A DNA stretch of 64,000 nucleotides from Adiantum capillus-veneris (lineage: Eukaryota > Streptophyta > Polypodiopsida > Polypodiales > Pteridaceae). Under the pieces are notes generated by a model, which was not told where the DNA came from, did not search any database, and saw nothing but the letters and a program-made list of their open reading frames with translations. The stretch spans positions 36,358,558-36,422,557 of the forward strand of contig CM043946.1 of the NCBI GenBank assembly GCA_014529385.2, in the 5' to 3' direction. Below are positions 53,434 through 64,000 of this stretch, piece by piece. The stretch's first letter is position 1; each line of letters starts with the position of its first letter. Both the position numbers and the translations under genes were made by a program.

Positions 53434-53750
53434 TTTGTGCGGGGTGACACCACATTGTGAAGAAGAAGGTGCCAATGTTGATGCCAACTGTGAGCATCGT
53501 TGATGCCATATCCGTAGAGGCCAAGCTGGTGTCGGTGATAATGCTCGAAGAAGAATGATTGGCCTCAGAGATGAATATATCGTGAAGACACATGCAGGAG
53601 AGAGAGAGAGGGGGAGGTTGCAGAAGAACGGCCAATATATGGCATCGTCTCCACCCTGAGCCAACTTTTCTACTATAGGATTGTGGTCGCGGCAATATTG
53701 ATAAGCTAGGCCTCCTTCACAACGTCAGTAACAATAACATTGGAACGCAG

Positions 53751-53753
<3 letters not shown>

Positions 53754-53808
<55 letters not shown>

Positions 53809-53830
53809 TCTCCTTGCCCGACCAAGGGAC
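53754..53830 (+). repeat. (GA)n, 50 bp, and partial foldback arm
   Basis: GA run 53754-53803, then cagagtctccttgcccgacc, resembling the first bases of the foldback arm at 55847 and 58981 (gagtccttgcccragc). The rest of the arm is not recognisable. Confidence 0.75.
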
Positions 53831-53911
53831 CTATGACAAGCTATAGTTATGAGATAGAGACATCACCTAACTCTCTTCCTAGCGGCTATCACGTTAAAAC
53901 TCTTCTCTCTT

Positions 53912-54172
53912 TATCTATCTTATATCAGTGGAGCATGGTTTACATGAAAATTTGAGTCCTCTTTTCAACGAGTAGTCATTGCTTCCTCTTGCCTCAATGT
54001 TGTTGCCCGTTCTAATTGCTACATACCTTCCTCTCCCAACCACGATGTGGACTCTCTATTGCGACGCTCATTCAGCCATTTTTTAGCATCAAGAGTCACT
54101 TATGACCTCCACTCACGCCACGTGACATGTTCATTTGGTCCCATAGGTCATATTTGACCTTCGAGGACGATA

Positions 54173-54258
<86 letters not shown>
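53912..54258 (+). mobile_element. LINE 3'-end fragment with (CT)40 tail
   Basis: 54020-54178 aligns with the 3' end of the LINE at 59730-59940 when the latter is read on its coding strand. Shared blocks: ccttcctctccca, ctctctattgcgac, agtcacttat, ggtcccataggtcatattt, gacctt/aacctc, cgaggacgataata. Immediately after this block comes an 80-bp CT tract (54179-54258). Confidence 0.8.
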
Positions 54259-54260
<2 letters not shown>

Positions 54261-54420
54261 GGAGTGGACTCGATGCCTTCATGTGAAGTTATGAAGCTTC
54301 AAGATGCAACATGCAATTCGAACGGACAACAACATTGAGGCAAGAGGAAGCAATGACTACTCATTGAAAAGAGGATTCAAATTTTCATGTAAACCGTGCT
54401 CGGCTGATATAAGATAGATA
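53912..54420. repeat. 108-bp inverted repeat around the (CT)40 tract
   Basis: Arms 53912-54019 and 54313-54420 are reverse complements with about eight mismatches (for example tgcctcaatgttgttgccc against the reverse of acaacaacattgaggca). The 293-bp loop contains the LINE 3' end and the CT tract. Confidence 0.88.
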
Positions 54421-54535
54421 AGGGAATCTCCTCTTGTCCTCTAGTGGAAACCCACTGATGATACCCTCCTCTTGGCTGCTACAAGGGGGGTGCCCATCCG
54501 CTCAAGTGGCAACGTTCGACGTCGGCAATTAGGAG

Positions 54536-54539
<4 letters not shown>

Positions 54540-54610
<71 letters not shown>
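54540..54610 (+). repeat. (CT)n, 71 bp
   Basis: Uninterrupted tract preceded by gcaattaggagcaag; a similar phrase, aattaggagcaa, precedes the CT-rich block at 59297. Confidence 0.97.
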
Positions 54611-54615
<5 letters not shown>

Positions 54616-55225
54616 TATAAGTAAGAGGTTCACTGAGGACCCATCCTAGAGACTTGAGGAACATCCTTGTATGTAGCCACTATGCAGAGTTTTAGTTTCA
54701 TTTGATCGATATCCCACAGGCTATATGGATTTGCAGGTAGGACAGGGGACTAAAAAGAATGTTGGACACACATGTTTGGACATGTGGAAGCCTGAATCAA
54801 TGCCAATAGTACAAAATCTAATAATGGAAAATTTTAAAGATAAGCTGACTAATTTTAAGGTTTTTACACTAAATTTCACCTTACATGCTCCACTTTCCTA
54901 TTTGAATTAGCGCGAATCTCCACAGATGTGTTGGAATCAAGCATAGACATTCACTTGAGAAAAGGAGTCCTCTGTGCTAGCCATCCTAACCAATTGGCAT
55001 CCTTGTTTCCTATCCAACCCCTTCAATATTAAAAAAAAACATTTGTGCCTTATCTCTAGTCCTGTAGCCGTTGTCCATCCGCTAGCAGACCCTCCATGTT
55101 AGCAGGTGCCCGAACGCCATTGTCTATCGGCAACGTCTCTCACCATCTCGGTCTTTATCTCCTGACCGTCCGTGTTTCCATGCGTACATGCATGTTGGCA
55201 AACAGGTTGTGGTTGTAGGCACACA

Positions 55226-55251
55226 CCCCCCCCCCCCCCCCCCCCCCCCGC
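55226..55251 (+). repeat. Poly-C run, 26 bp
   Basis: Preceded by acaca. Length may be imprecise because homopolymers are error-prone. Confidence 0.9.
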
Positions 55252-55763
55252 GTTCCGTCCCGTAAGAATCTTGGTAGATTCCTCTCAATCAACACCAGTT
55301 TCAAAATTAGACACACTTACTACTCAAGCTTTACATTTTAAGGTTTTTACACCAAATTTCACCTTTCTCTTCTTGAGCTTGCCCCTTTTGCGTCGCAGCC
55401 GGCAGCAATTGCAGCTCCTGCATGCTTTGCATCTGTTGACCTTGCTACCTCTGCCTACTCCCCACGCATGCAGACGGCATCTCTGCCTTGGTGATGCCTT
55501 CCCTCAATGCTTGCAGTGCATCCAATGACTACACCTGCACACTAAGACTTGGACTAGCTGGTGCCTATGCCCCATGCTTGCTAGGAGCAACACCTGGTGG
55601 GCCATGAGCTATAAGCCACATCTCCTGTTGCAATGATATTCGCTTGTTGTTGCATCTGTTGACACCACTCACCTTGTGCCTTATAAGAGCAGTATTATAG
55701 CCTATGATCCACACCAATTATTGCAACAATAGCTACAACAAGATAATCCACAGCCCCACCTCA

Positions 55764-55794
<31 letters not shown>

Positions 55795-55799
55795 GGGGG

Positions 55800-55846
<47 letters not shown>
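55764..55846 (+). repeat. Compound (CA)n-(G)n-(GA)n
   Basis: CA tract 55764-55792, G run 55793-55802, GA tract to 55846, leading straight into foldback unit 1. Confidence 0.97.
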
Positions 55847-55848
<2 letters not shown>

Positions 55849-55943
55849 CTTGCCCAAGCAGCAAAGGCTTACGGGTGCCACGAAGGAGACACCCGACCAT
55901 GCTCATCTCCGTGGCACCCGTAAGCCTTTGTTGTTCGGACAAG

Positions 55944-55948
<5 letters not shown>
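55844..55948. repeat. Foldback unit 1
   Basis: Left arm gtccttgcccaagcagcaaa then ggcttacgggtgccacgaag; right arm, reverse-complemented, gtccttgtccgaacaacaaa then ggcttacgggtgccacgga. About 41-44 paired bases with three mismatches and a small bulge, and a loop reading cacccgaccatgctca. Bounded by (GA)n on the left and (CT)n on the right, so the microsatellites extend the hairpin. Confidence 0.93.

Positions 55949-56027
<79 letters not shown>
55946..56027 (+). repeat. (CT)n, 82 bp
   Basis: Follows foldback unit 1. After it comes gagtccttgccag, another copy of the first bases of the arm. Confidence 0.97.
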
Positions 56028-56031
<4 letters not shown>

Positions 56032-56057
56032 CCTTGCCAGGGCTAAGAAGTCTGCTT

Positions 56058-58557
56058 TTATTCCCTCCCATTCTTCTAATACATCATGTCTCATTAGCTG
56101 GCTAGTCTCTGTTTGGTCCTTCAAAAGCCAATTCTTTAATATATTAAAACTCACTAACCTATAATTATGCTATAGATTAACAAATTCGTTTAGGTTCCCT
56201 GTTATGGTCATATGAAGTTTTATTCAATAAAACACTCTTCTAAACCTCCTCATACCTGGTGGGTATTGGTAATATTGGTAGTCTTTACCTAACCTTGCGG
56301 AGCTATGTGTGAACAATACCCTATAGGCACATGCATAAGGCACTTCTCTAAGAAAATGCACCGCGACCCTGTTTGTTGTTGCACTGGTTTTTTGGACCGA
56401 CTTCTGCAAGGGCGTATTCCCTGCCATCGCGCCGTTTAGATTCTAATATGGGGCTAATTATTCCTCTACCCACGGACCTACTCTATTGCCAATTGCTACT
56501 ACCTACAGGTGCTACAGATGCAGAATGAAGCAACCTAGAAATCTATAAAAGGTGAGCATTCGTGCTCACTTAGCCTTCATTTAGCAAGTCATTCACTGTG
56601 CGTAGATTTTTTTCTCCTTGTCTGTGAGTGAGGGTTATACACACCATCCAAATGGCATGCAGCAAGAACGTTGGTGCTGGAACCTCAGAGGTATTCCCTA
56701 ATGATTTCTTTCATGATTCAAAGGAGTAAACTAGGATTTAACTGATGAATTACTGGAGTTTTTTGAGTCTCGTTTTGATCAAACTGTGGTTGGTGATGCT
56801 CCTATATGGTTACTATAGTTCCTTATGGGACTACTGTGTATTAGGTGTATTCCCGAGATTACCCATTCAAACTTTATAAATACTTGAGCTTTGGGTAGTT
56901 GTTCCTATTGGCGATGTTAGCTTTGAAAGCCGAACTGATTTGTTTGTGTCAATACACAATAGGATAAAGTGGACATCCGTTTAAACTATCTTTTGCTGAT
57001 GACTTGGTGCTTGTTATACTTGCAAGATACCTTATGATTCATGATGGAGAAGCTAACATAGTATACCCCAAATTCATTCTGTTTGGATTGTTGGGCTGCA
57101 TAATTCGGTTGTTTTTGGCACTCTTTAATTATTCATAAAATTGTACTTGCGCGGCAAGGAGTTATCTCTCTGAATTGGTTATGTATTATGGTGATACTAC
57201 CTAACTTACTATGGTGCTGTGGGAAGTGGATGAAGCCTACATGAGGAATCAAGACTTCATTCCTAGTGCTGTACACATGCTATGTTGTTTTGAGTTGGGT
57301 ATGGAGGATCGGAAATATAATAGAACACTTGCATACTGAAGGCTACACACTCTACACTTAGTACTTTTTTCAACCTGGTTTGGGATACTTGTCTCCTCAG
57401 ATGGCTGGTTGTATAGAACTAGTACTTGTTATTCTTAATTACTAATCTTACTGGTCCAAAATGTAGAAAGGGGGACTAGTTCAGTTGGTTGACCATACTA
57501 GATTTGATTGCTTGACTGACCAAAGGTTTTTACTTTGCTGGTCATATATATTGGTTTTTACTGTGATTATAATATTGGTATAAGACTTGCTGGTCCGGCT
57601 ATATTATATTATCTTCCAAGTAGCTGGTCAGCATTCTTGGATTTGCAAGTGATATAACTCTTGTACATGGAGTATATACTGGGGCATTACTCATTGATTC
57701 AAGGTTTTGGCTTTTTTTGAATCGTGTAGCTTCACTTTATGGCTTCATAGACATGTTCTTGGTTTTCGTTACTAACTTTCCAGTAATATGAAGCTTTGGC
57801 ATACTGAATGGAATGGGGGTGTTGTTTGGGCTTAAAAACAATGTTGATCTGGATGGCGTGCACTATATCAATGCTAACTAACATTGGTTGGTTGTGCCTT
57901 CTCTGGTACACAGATGGTTTAAACAACGTGAAAGGTTTGTTGTACATTTTGGATAACTGTACTTGGCTATCTTAAGGTGAAAACTGGGCTGGTTTTGTTA
58001 CACCTATGAAATGAGAACTTGACTATTTTGTAACAACATAAAATGAGCTTGAATATAGAACCTTGCTAAAAGTTATTGGTAATGGATTTTATGGTACCTA
58101 AAAGAAATGACTTTAAATGAACTCATCTTTTTTATAACAACAAGAAGGGAACTGGACAAAAGAGATAACCTCCAGTAATTACTGAAATCTTACTCAATCA
58201 TTTGTTTTTTTCACATACAACATTAAGTTTTTTCATTTAAAAACTTAGGTGACATGGATGACAACTAGGGTCACCCAAGTTACCTGTAATGCTATTTGAA
58301 GGCTAACCGATTGGTTGTTTTCTTATTGTGGATGCAGGTAAGGGTGCTCTCTCCTTCGTCTTTAGATGGGAAAACTGGACATGATGTGCACTTACTTACT
58401 GATATTATACAGGACCTGTTTACTCACTATGGCCTGTAACTTTTTGATGTATCACTTGGATAGACTGTCTAATTTATATATCACTGTTACTATAAATGCA
58501 GTCTATGGTCTTTGTATCTTTTGAAAGGTCTCATGTGCTATGGTATGTAATTTTAAA

Positions 58558-58561
<4 letters not shown>
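56058..58561. other. Gene-free AT-rich interval
   Basis: About 2.5 kb without a recognisable protein on either strand. A TATA-like box and hairpin occur at 56543-56569. Short frames (56224-56427, 57732-57947) match nothing I know. Confidence 0.5.
56543..56569 (+). promoter_or_regulatory. TATA-like box with adjacent UUCG hairpin
   Basis: ctataaaagg (56543-56552) followed by gtgagca, ttcg, tgctcac: a 7-bp perfect stem with a UUCG tetraloop at 56552-56569. A short frame starts at 56652 (MACSKNVGAGTSEVFPNDF) and stops after 25 codons. Function uncertain. Confidence 0.35.
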
Positions 58562-58900
<339 letters not shown>

Positions 58901-58933
58901 TGAGAGAGCCCGAGAGAGAGCTCTCTAGCTCTC

Positions 58934-58978
<45 letters not shown>

Positions 58979-58982
<4 letters not shown>

Positions 58983-59080
58983 CTTGCCCGAGCAGCAAAG
59001 GCTTACAGGTGCCACGAAGGAGACGAGCATGGTCGGGTGTCTCCTTCTTGGTACCTGTAAGCCTTTGCTGCTTGGGCAAG

Positions 59081-59084
<4 letters not shown>
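58979..59084. repeat. Foldback unit 2
   Basis: Arms of 46 bp (58979-59024 and 59039-59084) with three mismatches; loop gagcatggtcgggt. Arms start agtccttgcccgagcagcaa. Flanked by (GA)n at 58936-58980 and (CT)n at 59083-59120. The loop is the reverse complement of the loop in unit 1, so the two copies sit in opposite orientation. Confidence 0.95.
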
Positions 59085-59123
<39 letters not shown>

Positions 59124-59278
59124 GTTTCTTTGCCAGCTCCCAACATAGTAGGGAGGATCATTTACGAATTGCGGCTCAAGTGGCCTCTTCACCTTCCATC
59201 GTGGTGCCCGCGACATATCGGCTCACTCCCCCCTTATGTGGAAACGATAATTAGGAGCAATTCGCTCACTCCCTCCCC

Positions 59279-59294
59279 GCCCCCCCCCCCCCCC

Positions 59295-59363
<69 letters not shown>

Positions 59364-59366
59364 CCC

Positions 59367-59401
<35 letters not shown>

Positions 59402-59420
59402 CGCTCTCTCTCTCTCTCTC
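59279..59420 (+). repeat. Compound C-run, CT, CA microsatellite
   Basis: C run about 59279-59295, interrupted CT tracts to 59360, a C run, a CA tract (about 59370-59397), then CT. Confidence 0.93.
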
Positions 59421-59647
59421 CTATAGCGACATTGCGGGACGTAGGCGGATTGATTATCATGGAGTTATAACGTCTCTCTCTCGCTCGCACGAATGCTATA
59501 ATGCCTTAGTACTAATCTTTTTACTCTCGGATCTGGGCTCTGAATGGTTAAGCTCTTGCTGCCCCCAGGCTCTCTCAGTTCTACATTTGATCACTCCCCT
59601 GCCCTGGCCACAGGTGAGGCCGTTGCCCATGTCTGACCAACCTGTTG

Positions 59648-59650
<3 letters not shown>

Positions 59651-59729
<79 letters not shown>
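59651..59729 (-). repeat. (CT)n tail of the LINE, 79 bp
   Basis: GA tract on the plus strand, so (CT)n on the LINE coding strand, directly after its 3' untranslated region. The corresponding tract at 54179-54258 is 80 bp. Confidence 0.9.
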
Positions 59730-59733
<4 letters not shown>

Positions 59734-61840
59734 TTTTAGAGATAAATAGATTTTATTATCATCCTCGGAGGTTAAATATGACCTATGGGACCAAAGTTAC
59801 ATGTGATGTAGTATGTGTATGGCTGATAAGTGACTATCGATGCTCCAAAATTGTGGTGATGAGAGTCGCAATGGAGAGCCCACACTTTGGCTGGGAGAGG
59901 AAAGTGTGTAGGTCTACATCATGGCTAAAAATGTGAGAGAAGCAAGTTCGGATGTGACCAAAAGCTGAGCACTCTAGTAGTGTGTGGTACTCAGACTCTC
60001 GAACTTGCAGTGAGCATAATGTGCACATTCGATTTGACTCTTCTCCATTGCCCCAACGCCCTGTCTCGCATCGAAGGAAATGGGAGCTAAGCCGAATAAC
60101 TACGATAGTGCGTATCGCCGACAAGGGGATAGGCTCAAGCATGCACGTGTGAGTACGGTTTCCTCTTTCAGCGAAGAACATGGTTTTGTAGCTAGGGGCA
60201 ATATGGGTGGTGTAATGTATGAAGCGTGACCCACCGGATTTCTCCCAAGCCGTGATACATTGGCGTTGTAGAAAACCTTCATTCACTTGGGAGTCAATTG
60301 AAGCATCATGTAGCAAGTGTAATGCATCCCATCTCCCAAACCACTTCTTTATGTCTTGCATCCATCCCGTGCTCAAGATCTTGCTTTTATGCGTCTTTTG
60401 AACTTTTTTGCTTGCTTCCCATGCAATTGTAGGAAGTCGATGTGAGGGGTTTTGACGCATCTTTATCATGTACTCCACAACTCTTTCCATGCCCATAACC
60501 TCAATTGGAAGACATCCCGACTCAAGAAGTAGGAGCATATATGGTGTTTGTGTCTTCACTTGGAGAAAGTTTATAAGTAAACGCTTTTGAACATTCTCAA
60601 ACTCTTTCCAAGTAGACTTTGAGATGCTCCTGCCCCACACTTCAACTCCATAAAGAAGAATCGGTGTCACCAATGCATCAAAAAGATACTTCTTGAGAAC
60701 CCAACACTTGATTTTTCCCGCATTACACATGTTCTCAAATGCATAATATGCTCTCTTTCCCGCTTCCAAACGATGCATAGCACATTCATGCCACTTGTGA
60801 TTGGACGGAACCTCAAGGCCAAAGTAGTTAAAGCTCTCAACAACTTCAAGTGTCTCATTGTTGTACACAATGCATGGCTTCTCCTTATGGTTGGTTGTCA
60901 CAAGGATAACCTTTGTTTTGGATTCATTCACAATCAGCCCACTATGCAAGCAAAAGTTCTCGAGGACAACCATAAGCTTTTGTGCATCTTCTAAAGTGTG
61001 TGCTAGTAGCATTACATTATCCACATAAAACAAAAGCATGATTACCGCATTGCAAAATAGTTACCTCTTGAATGCCTTCTTCTTGCATAAAGTCAAGTAC
61101 CATTTGTTCCAATTGATCAATGCATAGACCAAAGAGAGTTGGTGACGACATCTTTGTTTAACCCCAATAGTGCTTATAAAAATTTCTAAAATTTCTCTTC
61201 CCATGTGCAATTGACAAATCACCTTCTCATAGATTTGAGAAACCGCAAGCATAAACTCACTTGGCACTTGGAGTTCTTCCATTCTTCTCCACAAATTGTT
61301 ACGTGGAATCATATCAAAGGCTTTCTTAAAGTCCAAAAAACAACAATACAATCGCTTGCCTTTCAACCGAATTTCCTCCATGAGAACATGAAGAGTGACA
61401 AGATGATCAATGGTGCCATGGCATCGACAAAAACCCGCTTGTCCCTTTGCACGCTTGTCATTCTCTTCAGCCCAATGACTCAATTTCATCTTCATTATGC
61501 ACCCAAACAACTTTGCCATAAGAAACCCAATCATTATAGTCCGGTAGTTGTTTACATTCTTTATATCCCCTCCTTTATGCAAAGGCTTAACCCAATTAGT
61601 ACTCCAATCATAAGGCATACCATGTTGAAGTGCAAGGTTGAACATATCACACATCCACTCATGGGTAAAATCTCCCATCCATTTGATCATCTCTGGCTTG
61701 ATACCTTGAAGATCTCCCGCTTTGCGAGTGTCCAACTTTTTAAGCCCGCCGCATACGTCCGAGAGAGAGAGAGGATGCAAAGCCATGCAAAGTACTACGA
61801 CCCTTCTCTTTCCCTCCTCCATGGCTCTCCCCTCCCTTGA
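59730..61840 (-). mobile_element. 5'-truncated LINE ending in (CT)n
   Basis: Non-LTR retrotransposon with RT, a long C-terminal region with a cysteine motif and a 104-bp 3' untranslated region. Endonuclease is absent, so truncation is at or right of 61840. No poly(A) tail is seen; instead the 3' end runs into a CT tract. Confidence 0.85.
59834..61822 (-). pseudogene. LINE reverse transcriptase
   Basis: 61061-61822 (253 codons): CGGLKKLDTRKAGDLQGIKP, NWVKPLHKGGDIKNVNNYRT, QAGFCRCHGTIDHLVTLHVL, CCFLDFKKAFDMIPRNNLWR (motif A with catalytic Asp) and STIGVKQRCRHQLSL (motif B, GVKQGCPLSP type, mutated). A frame change lies near 61050. 59834-61039 (401 codons) starts with the catalytic box as YVDN rather than YVDD, then KTKVILVT, NYFGLEVPSN and, near residues 339-357, CTLCSLQVRESEYHTLLEC, the CCHC motif typical of LINE C-termini. 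The long open second half suggests recent loss of function. Confidence 0.9.
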
Positions 61841-61842
61841 GC

Positions 61843-61856
61843 TCTGATACCAATCT
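61843..61856 (-). promoter_or_regulatory. Possible primer-binding-site remnant
   Basis: gagctctgatacca is the reverse complement of tggtatcagagctc and sits at the 5' truncation point of the LINE. Beyond it, no clear LTR start (TG) is seen. It may be a chance or decayed element edge. Confidence 0.35.
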
Positions 61857-62084
61857 AAGAACCCAGGGAACTACTTTGAGGATTCTCCGCCCTACCACCC
61901 GCTAAAACATTGCAATCTAGTTCAAGCTCCCAAAGTTTAATCTTTTCTCTCTCCATTTTTTTTGTTAACAAGCATGTTCATAATTATGGCTTCCAATAAG
62001 AGTTTTTTTTTTGTTGGAGCATTCTCGACCTCTCTGTGTTTTAATGGTTAAAGTGGTGTCTTGATCTTGTAACTTGTGAGTAAC

Positions 62085-62145
<61 letters not shown>

Positions 62146-62327
62146 GCAGTTATGGCGGATTGCAGCCAGCAAGAATCGACCCCGTGTTGCCAACCACCCG
62201 ATAGGCACCCTTGGAGCAGGGAAAGGACGAAGCTCAAGCATAGCAAAATCGTGCAAAATTAGGCTCGCAGGGGTCGCACGGACCTGCTGAGAAATTGTAT
62301 TCACAGCATCAAAGCGATGCAAGCCAC

Positions 62328-62407
<80 letters not shown>

Positions 62408-63201
62408 TTGCCACGGGAGCCATAGCTGCGTCAGAGAAAAAATTTGAAGTTTTATATTATTATTTTTAGGGTTGACCTTCACATTTGACCAACCCCTTTG
62501 GCCATTACAAGGAGTGGTTAACCCCAATCTATTCGCAGCCAGTTGTTCAAGTTGGTTTTGCCATGGACGTCGACAATCTCTTCGAATCCATCACCGACGA
62601 CGAATAGCAAATTGCAAGTTACACATCACACAACAAATATCTTTGTTTTCCTAGTTGATTGGCTTGCTTGGGAGCTTTTGAAAGAAGATTTCGAGCACAA
62701 CTAGCTACTAAGATGAACTCGGATAGTCCTTCAAGCGATGGAAGGCTACGAAAAGATTGGCAGCATTGTCATGCAACATGCAAGAGATCGACAACACGCC
62801 AAGTCGAGTTGCACGACTAACGAGGTATGCATAGATTTTCAGTTTGTTTGAAAAAAAATTCAGAACATACTGCATAGCTTTGTCCTGCAATAGAGGTGAG
62901 TGCACTTTAAGCACTCCAAGGAACAAGCACAGCTTGTGACAATTTGTGCACTTTTACCGCACATGTTGGAGGTTGGGAACTTGCCAACCACTGTGTGCAA
63001 GCACACAACTAGACTATCATAGCAAGCCCAAAGGGGCTATGGCCTGTCACTCATCGCTTAATCCTTTCCATCGTGAAGGATCATGTGCCGCGAAGAAGAG
63101 GGAGCCATCGTTGCTATCAGGCCAAGGGCCACCCTGGAGGTCAAGGACGTGCTGGCCAAGGGCCGGCTGCCCAGTGGAGAAGGGATCCTAGGGCCAGGAG
63201 G
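61857..63201. other. Gene-free interval with CT tracts
   Basis: Contains (CT)n at 62088-62141 and 62333-62403, and no convincing reading frame. The block from 62910 to 63257 may be an LTR (see the next entry). Confidence 0.5.
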
Positions 63202-63275
63202 CTATAAAAGGGAGGTTGGGCGGAGGATTCGGACATGGCAGTTCCCAGGGCATTTCACTAGTATCAGAGCTATGG
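63202..63275 (+). promoter_or_regulatory. Putative LTR end: TATA box and primer-binding site
   Basis: ctataaaagg at 63202-63211, a possible LTR terminus gggcatttca at 63257 and agtatcagagctatgg at 63260-63275, one base from the standard tggtatcagagctatgg-type site. No matching LTR copy is in the window to confirm. Confidence 0.45.
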
Positions 63276-63287
63276 AGGAGGGGGAAG

Positions 63288-63289
<2 letters not shown>

Positions 63290-63352
<63 letters not shown>
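63290..63352 (+). repeat. (CT)n, 63 bp
   Basis: Preceded by gggggaaggac, ending like the foldback arm (ggcaaggactctct). Confidence 0.97.
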
Positions 63353-63359
<7 letters not shown>

Positions 63360-63542
63360 AGCATGGCCCGGATTCTTCTCTCTTTTCCAACTTCTTGAGG
63401 AACAGGACGTGCATGTCTCGCATGCAACCATGATGTGCAAGGAGGCTAAGTAGGCGGTCGAGCAGAATTTGGTAGCGATCGTGTGCAGTCTCTCTTGGAG
63501 TGGGAGAGAACCAGTTTTTGACCTGGTCAAAATCATGCACAA

Positions 63543-64000
63543 GTGGCTTCAACGGGGTCGCGGCTCCAAGGGGAGAAACTCTTGACCCTGCGACGTCTCA
63601 TAAAGAGCAACACAACGCATGGCGCTGTTTCTTCTTCCTCGTGCTGCTTTGCAGCAAGCCACCGCCATAGTTTATTTCTTATTTTTACACTTAATGATGC
63701 AAATGCCAAGGTAGCAGCGAGGAACTATATTATGCTTGAGCTTCTGAGGATGTACGAAGAGGAAGCTATTGATGTTGTGATAGCTCTGTGGTATTCGACG
63801 GGCATGACGACGGAACAATTGAAGGCAGCCAAGGTAGTAGCCTGGGAGGCGCACAGCTGGCAATGGAGCTCATGGAAGTGCCATAGAGGTTTGATCATGG
63901 CAACACGGAGAATTTAGCAGATTCGAATATAAGTGTGGCTGGAGTGAAGCGAATTCTCAAACAATGGGGACCTCTCTTGAAAGCTGCTGCACCGTCGACC
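63543..64000 (+). pseudogene. Possible DUF4470-like gene fragment, runs off the edge
   Basis: Frame 63543-63917 includes SLFLIFTLNDANAKVAARNY, IMLELLRMYEEEAIDVVIAL and WYSTGMTTEQLKAAK, resembling the start of DUF4470-type domains (ND, ARN, LWYS pattern) found with MYND or dynein-assembly proteins. That match is from memory and tentative. In another frame from about 63894 an open stretch, HGNTENLADSNISVAGVKRI, LKQWGPLLKAAAPST, reaches the window end. A short intron or a one-base lesion would be needed to connect them, so gene versus pseudogene is undecided. Confidence 0.4.

Noticed and set aside
61205-61840. 211-codon plus-strand frame
   Set aside because: Antisense to the LINE RT, which has clear catalytic motifs on the other strand.

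Overview
This is repeat-dominated plant nuclear DNA with no intact host gene. A land plant is indicated by Ty3/gypsy chromoviruses primed by initiator-Met tRNA, Ty1/copia relatives, a BED-type hAT transposon with an 8-bp target duplication, and a decayed PLS-type PPR gene. The PPR style and the very long GA/CT tracts make a fern or other seedless vascular plant my best guess. That is inference, not proof.

Layout. 1-2.5 kb: 3' end of gypsy family A (copy A1). 2.5-6.8 kb: gene-free DNA, a reverse-transcriptase (RT) shard split by a solo LTR (E1), and a truncated copia element. 6.8-21.4 kb: 5'-truncated gypsy B1, then two minus-strand gypsy remnants (D' and D''). D'' is split by B2, a pol-deleted element, whose own 5' LTR is split by a 3.7-kb non-autonomous copia. 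22.1-25.7 kb: an almost complete hAT element inside an array of short repeats. 25.9-26.9 kb: a 34-bp hairpin minisatellite and LTR E2. 27-48.6 kb: a stack of insertions in one old minus-strand gypsy, G. G contains solo LTRs B4 and B3 and the pol-deleted element C; B3 contains family-A copy A3, and C contains copy A2. Matching target duplications fix most of this order (A3 ctggg, A2 gcaac, B3 acacc, B4 gaaag, B2 gctgg, copia ctaga, hAT gtttttac). 48.7-53 kb: an LTR remnant, gene-poor DNA and the PPR pseudogene. 53-64 kb: many GA/CT tracts, two hairpin foldback units, a LINE whose 3' end runs into a (CT)n tract, and a possible gene fragment at the right edge.

How the parts relate. All three family-A copies carry the same frame-breaking integrase deletion and the same stop codon, so they probably spread as a defective lineage mobilised in trans. 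B2, C and the nested copia independently keep LTRs and gag- or tail-derived sequence but have lost the RT/integrase block. The CT tracts look seeded by mobile DNA: two LINE 3' ends terminate in about 40 CT units, and two 46-bp-arm foldbacks are bounded by (GA)n on one side and (CT)n on the other.

All identifications come from reading the sequence by eye; no database search was run. Boundaries given without a target duplication are approximate.
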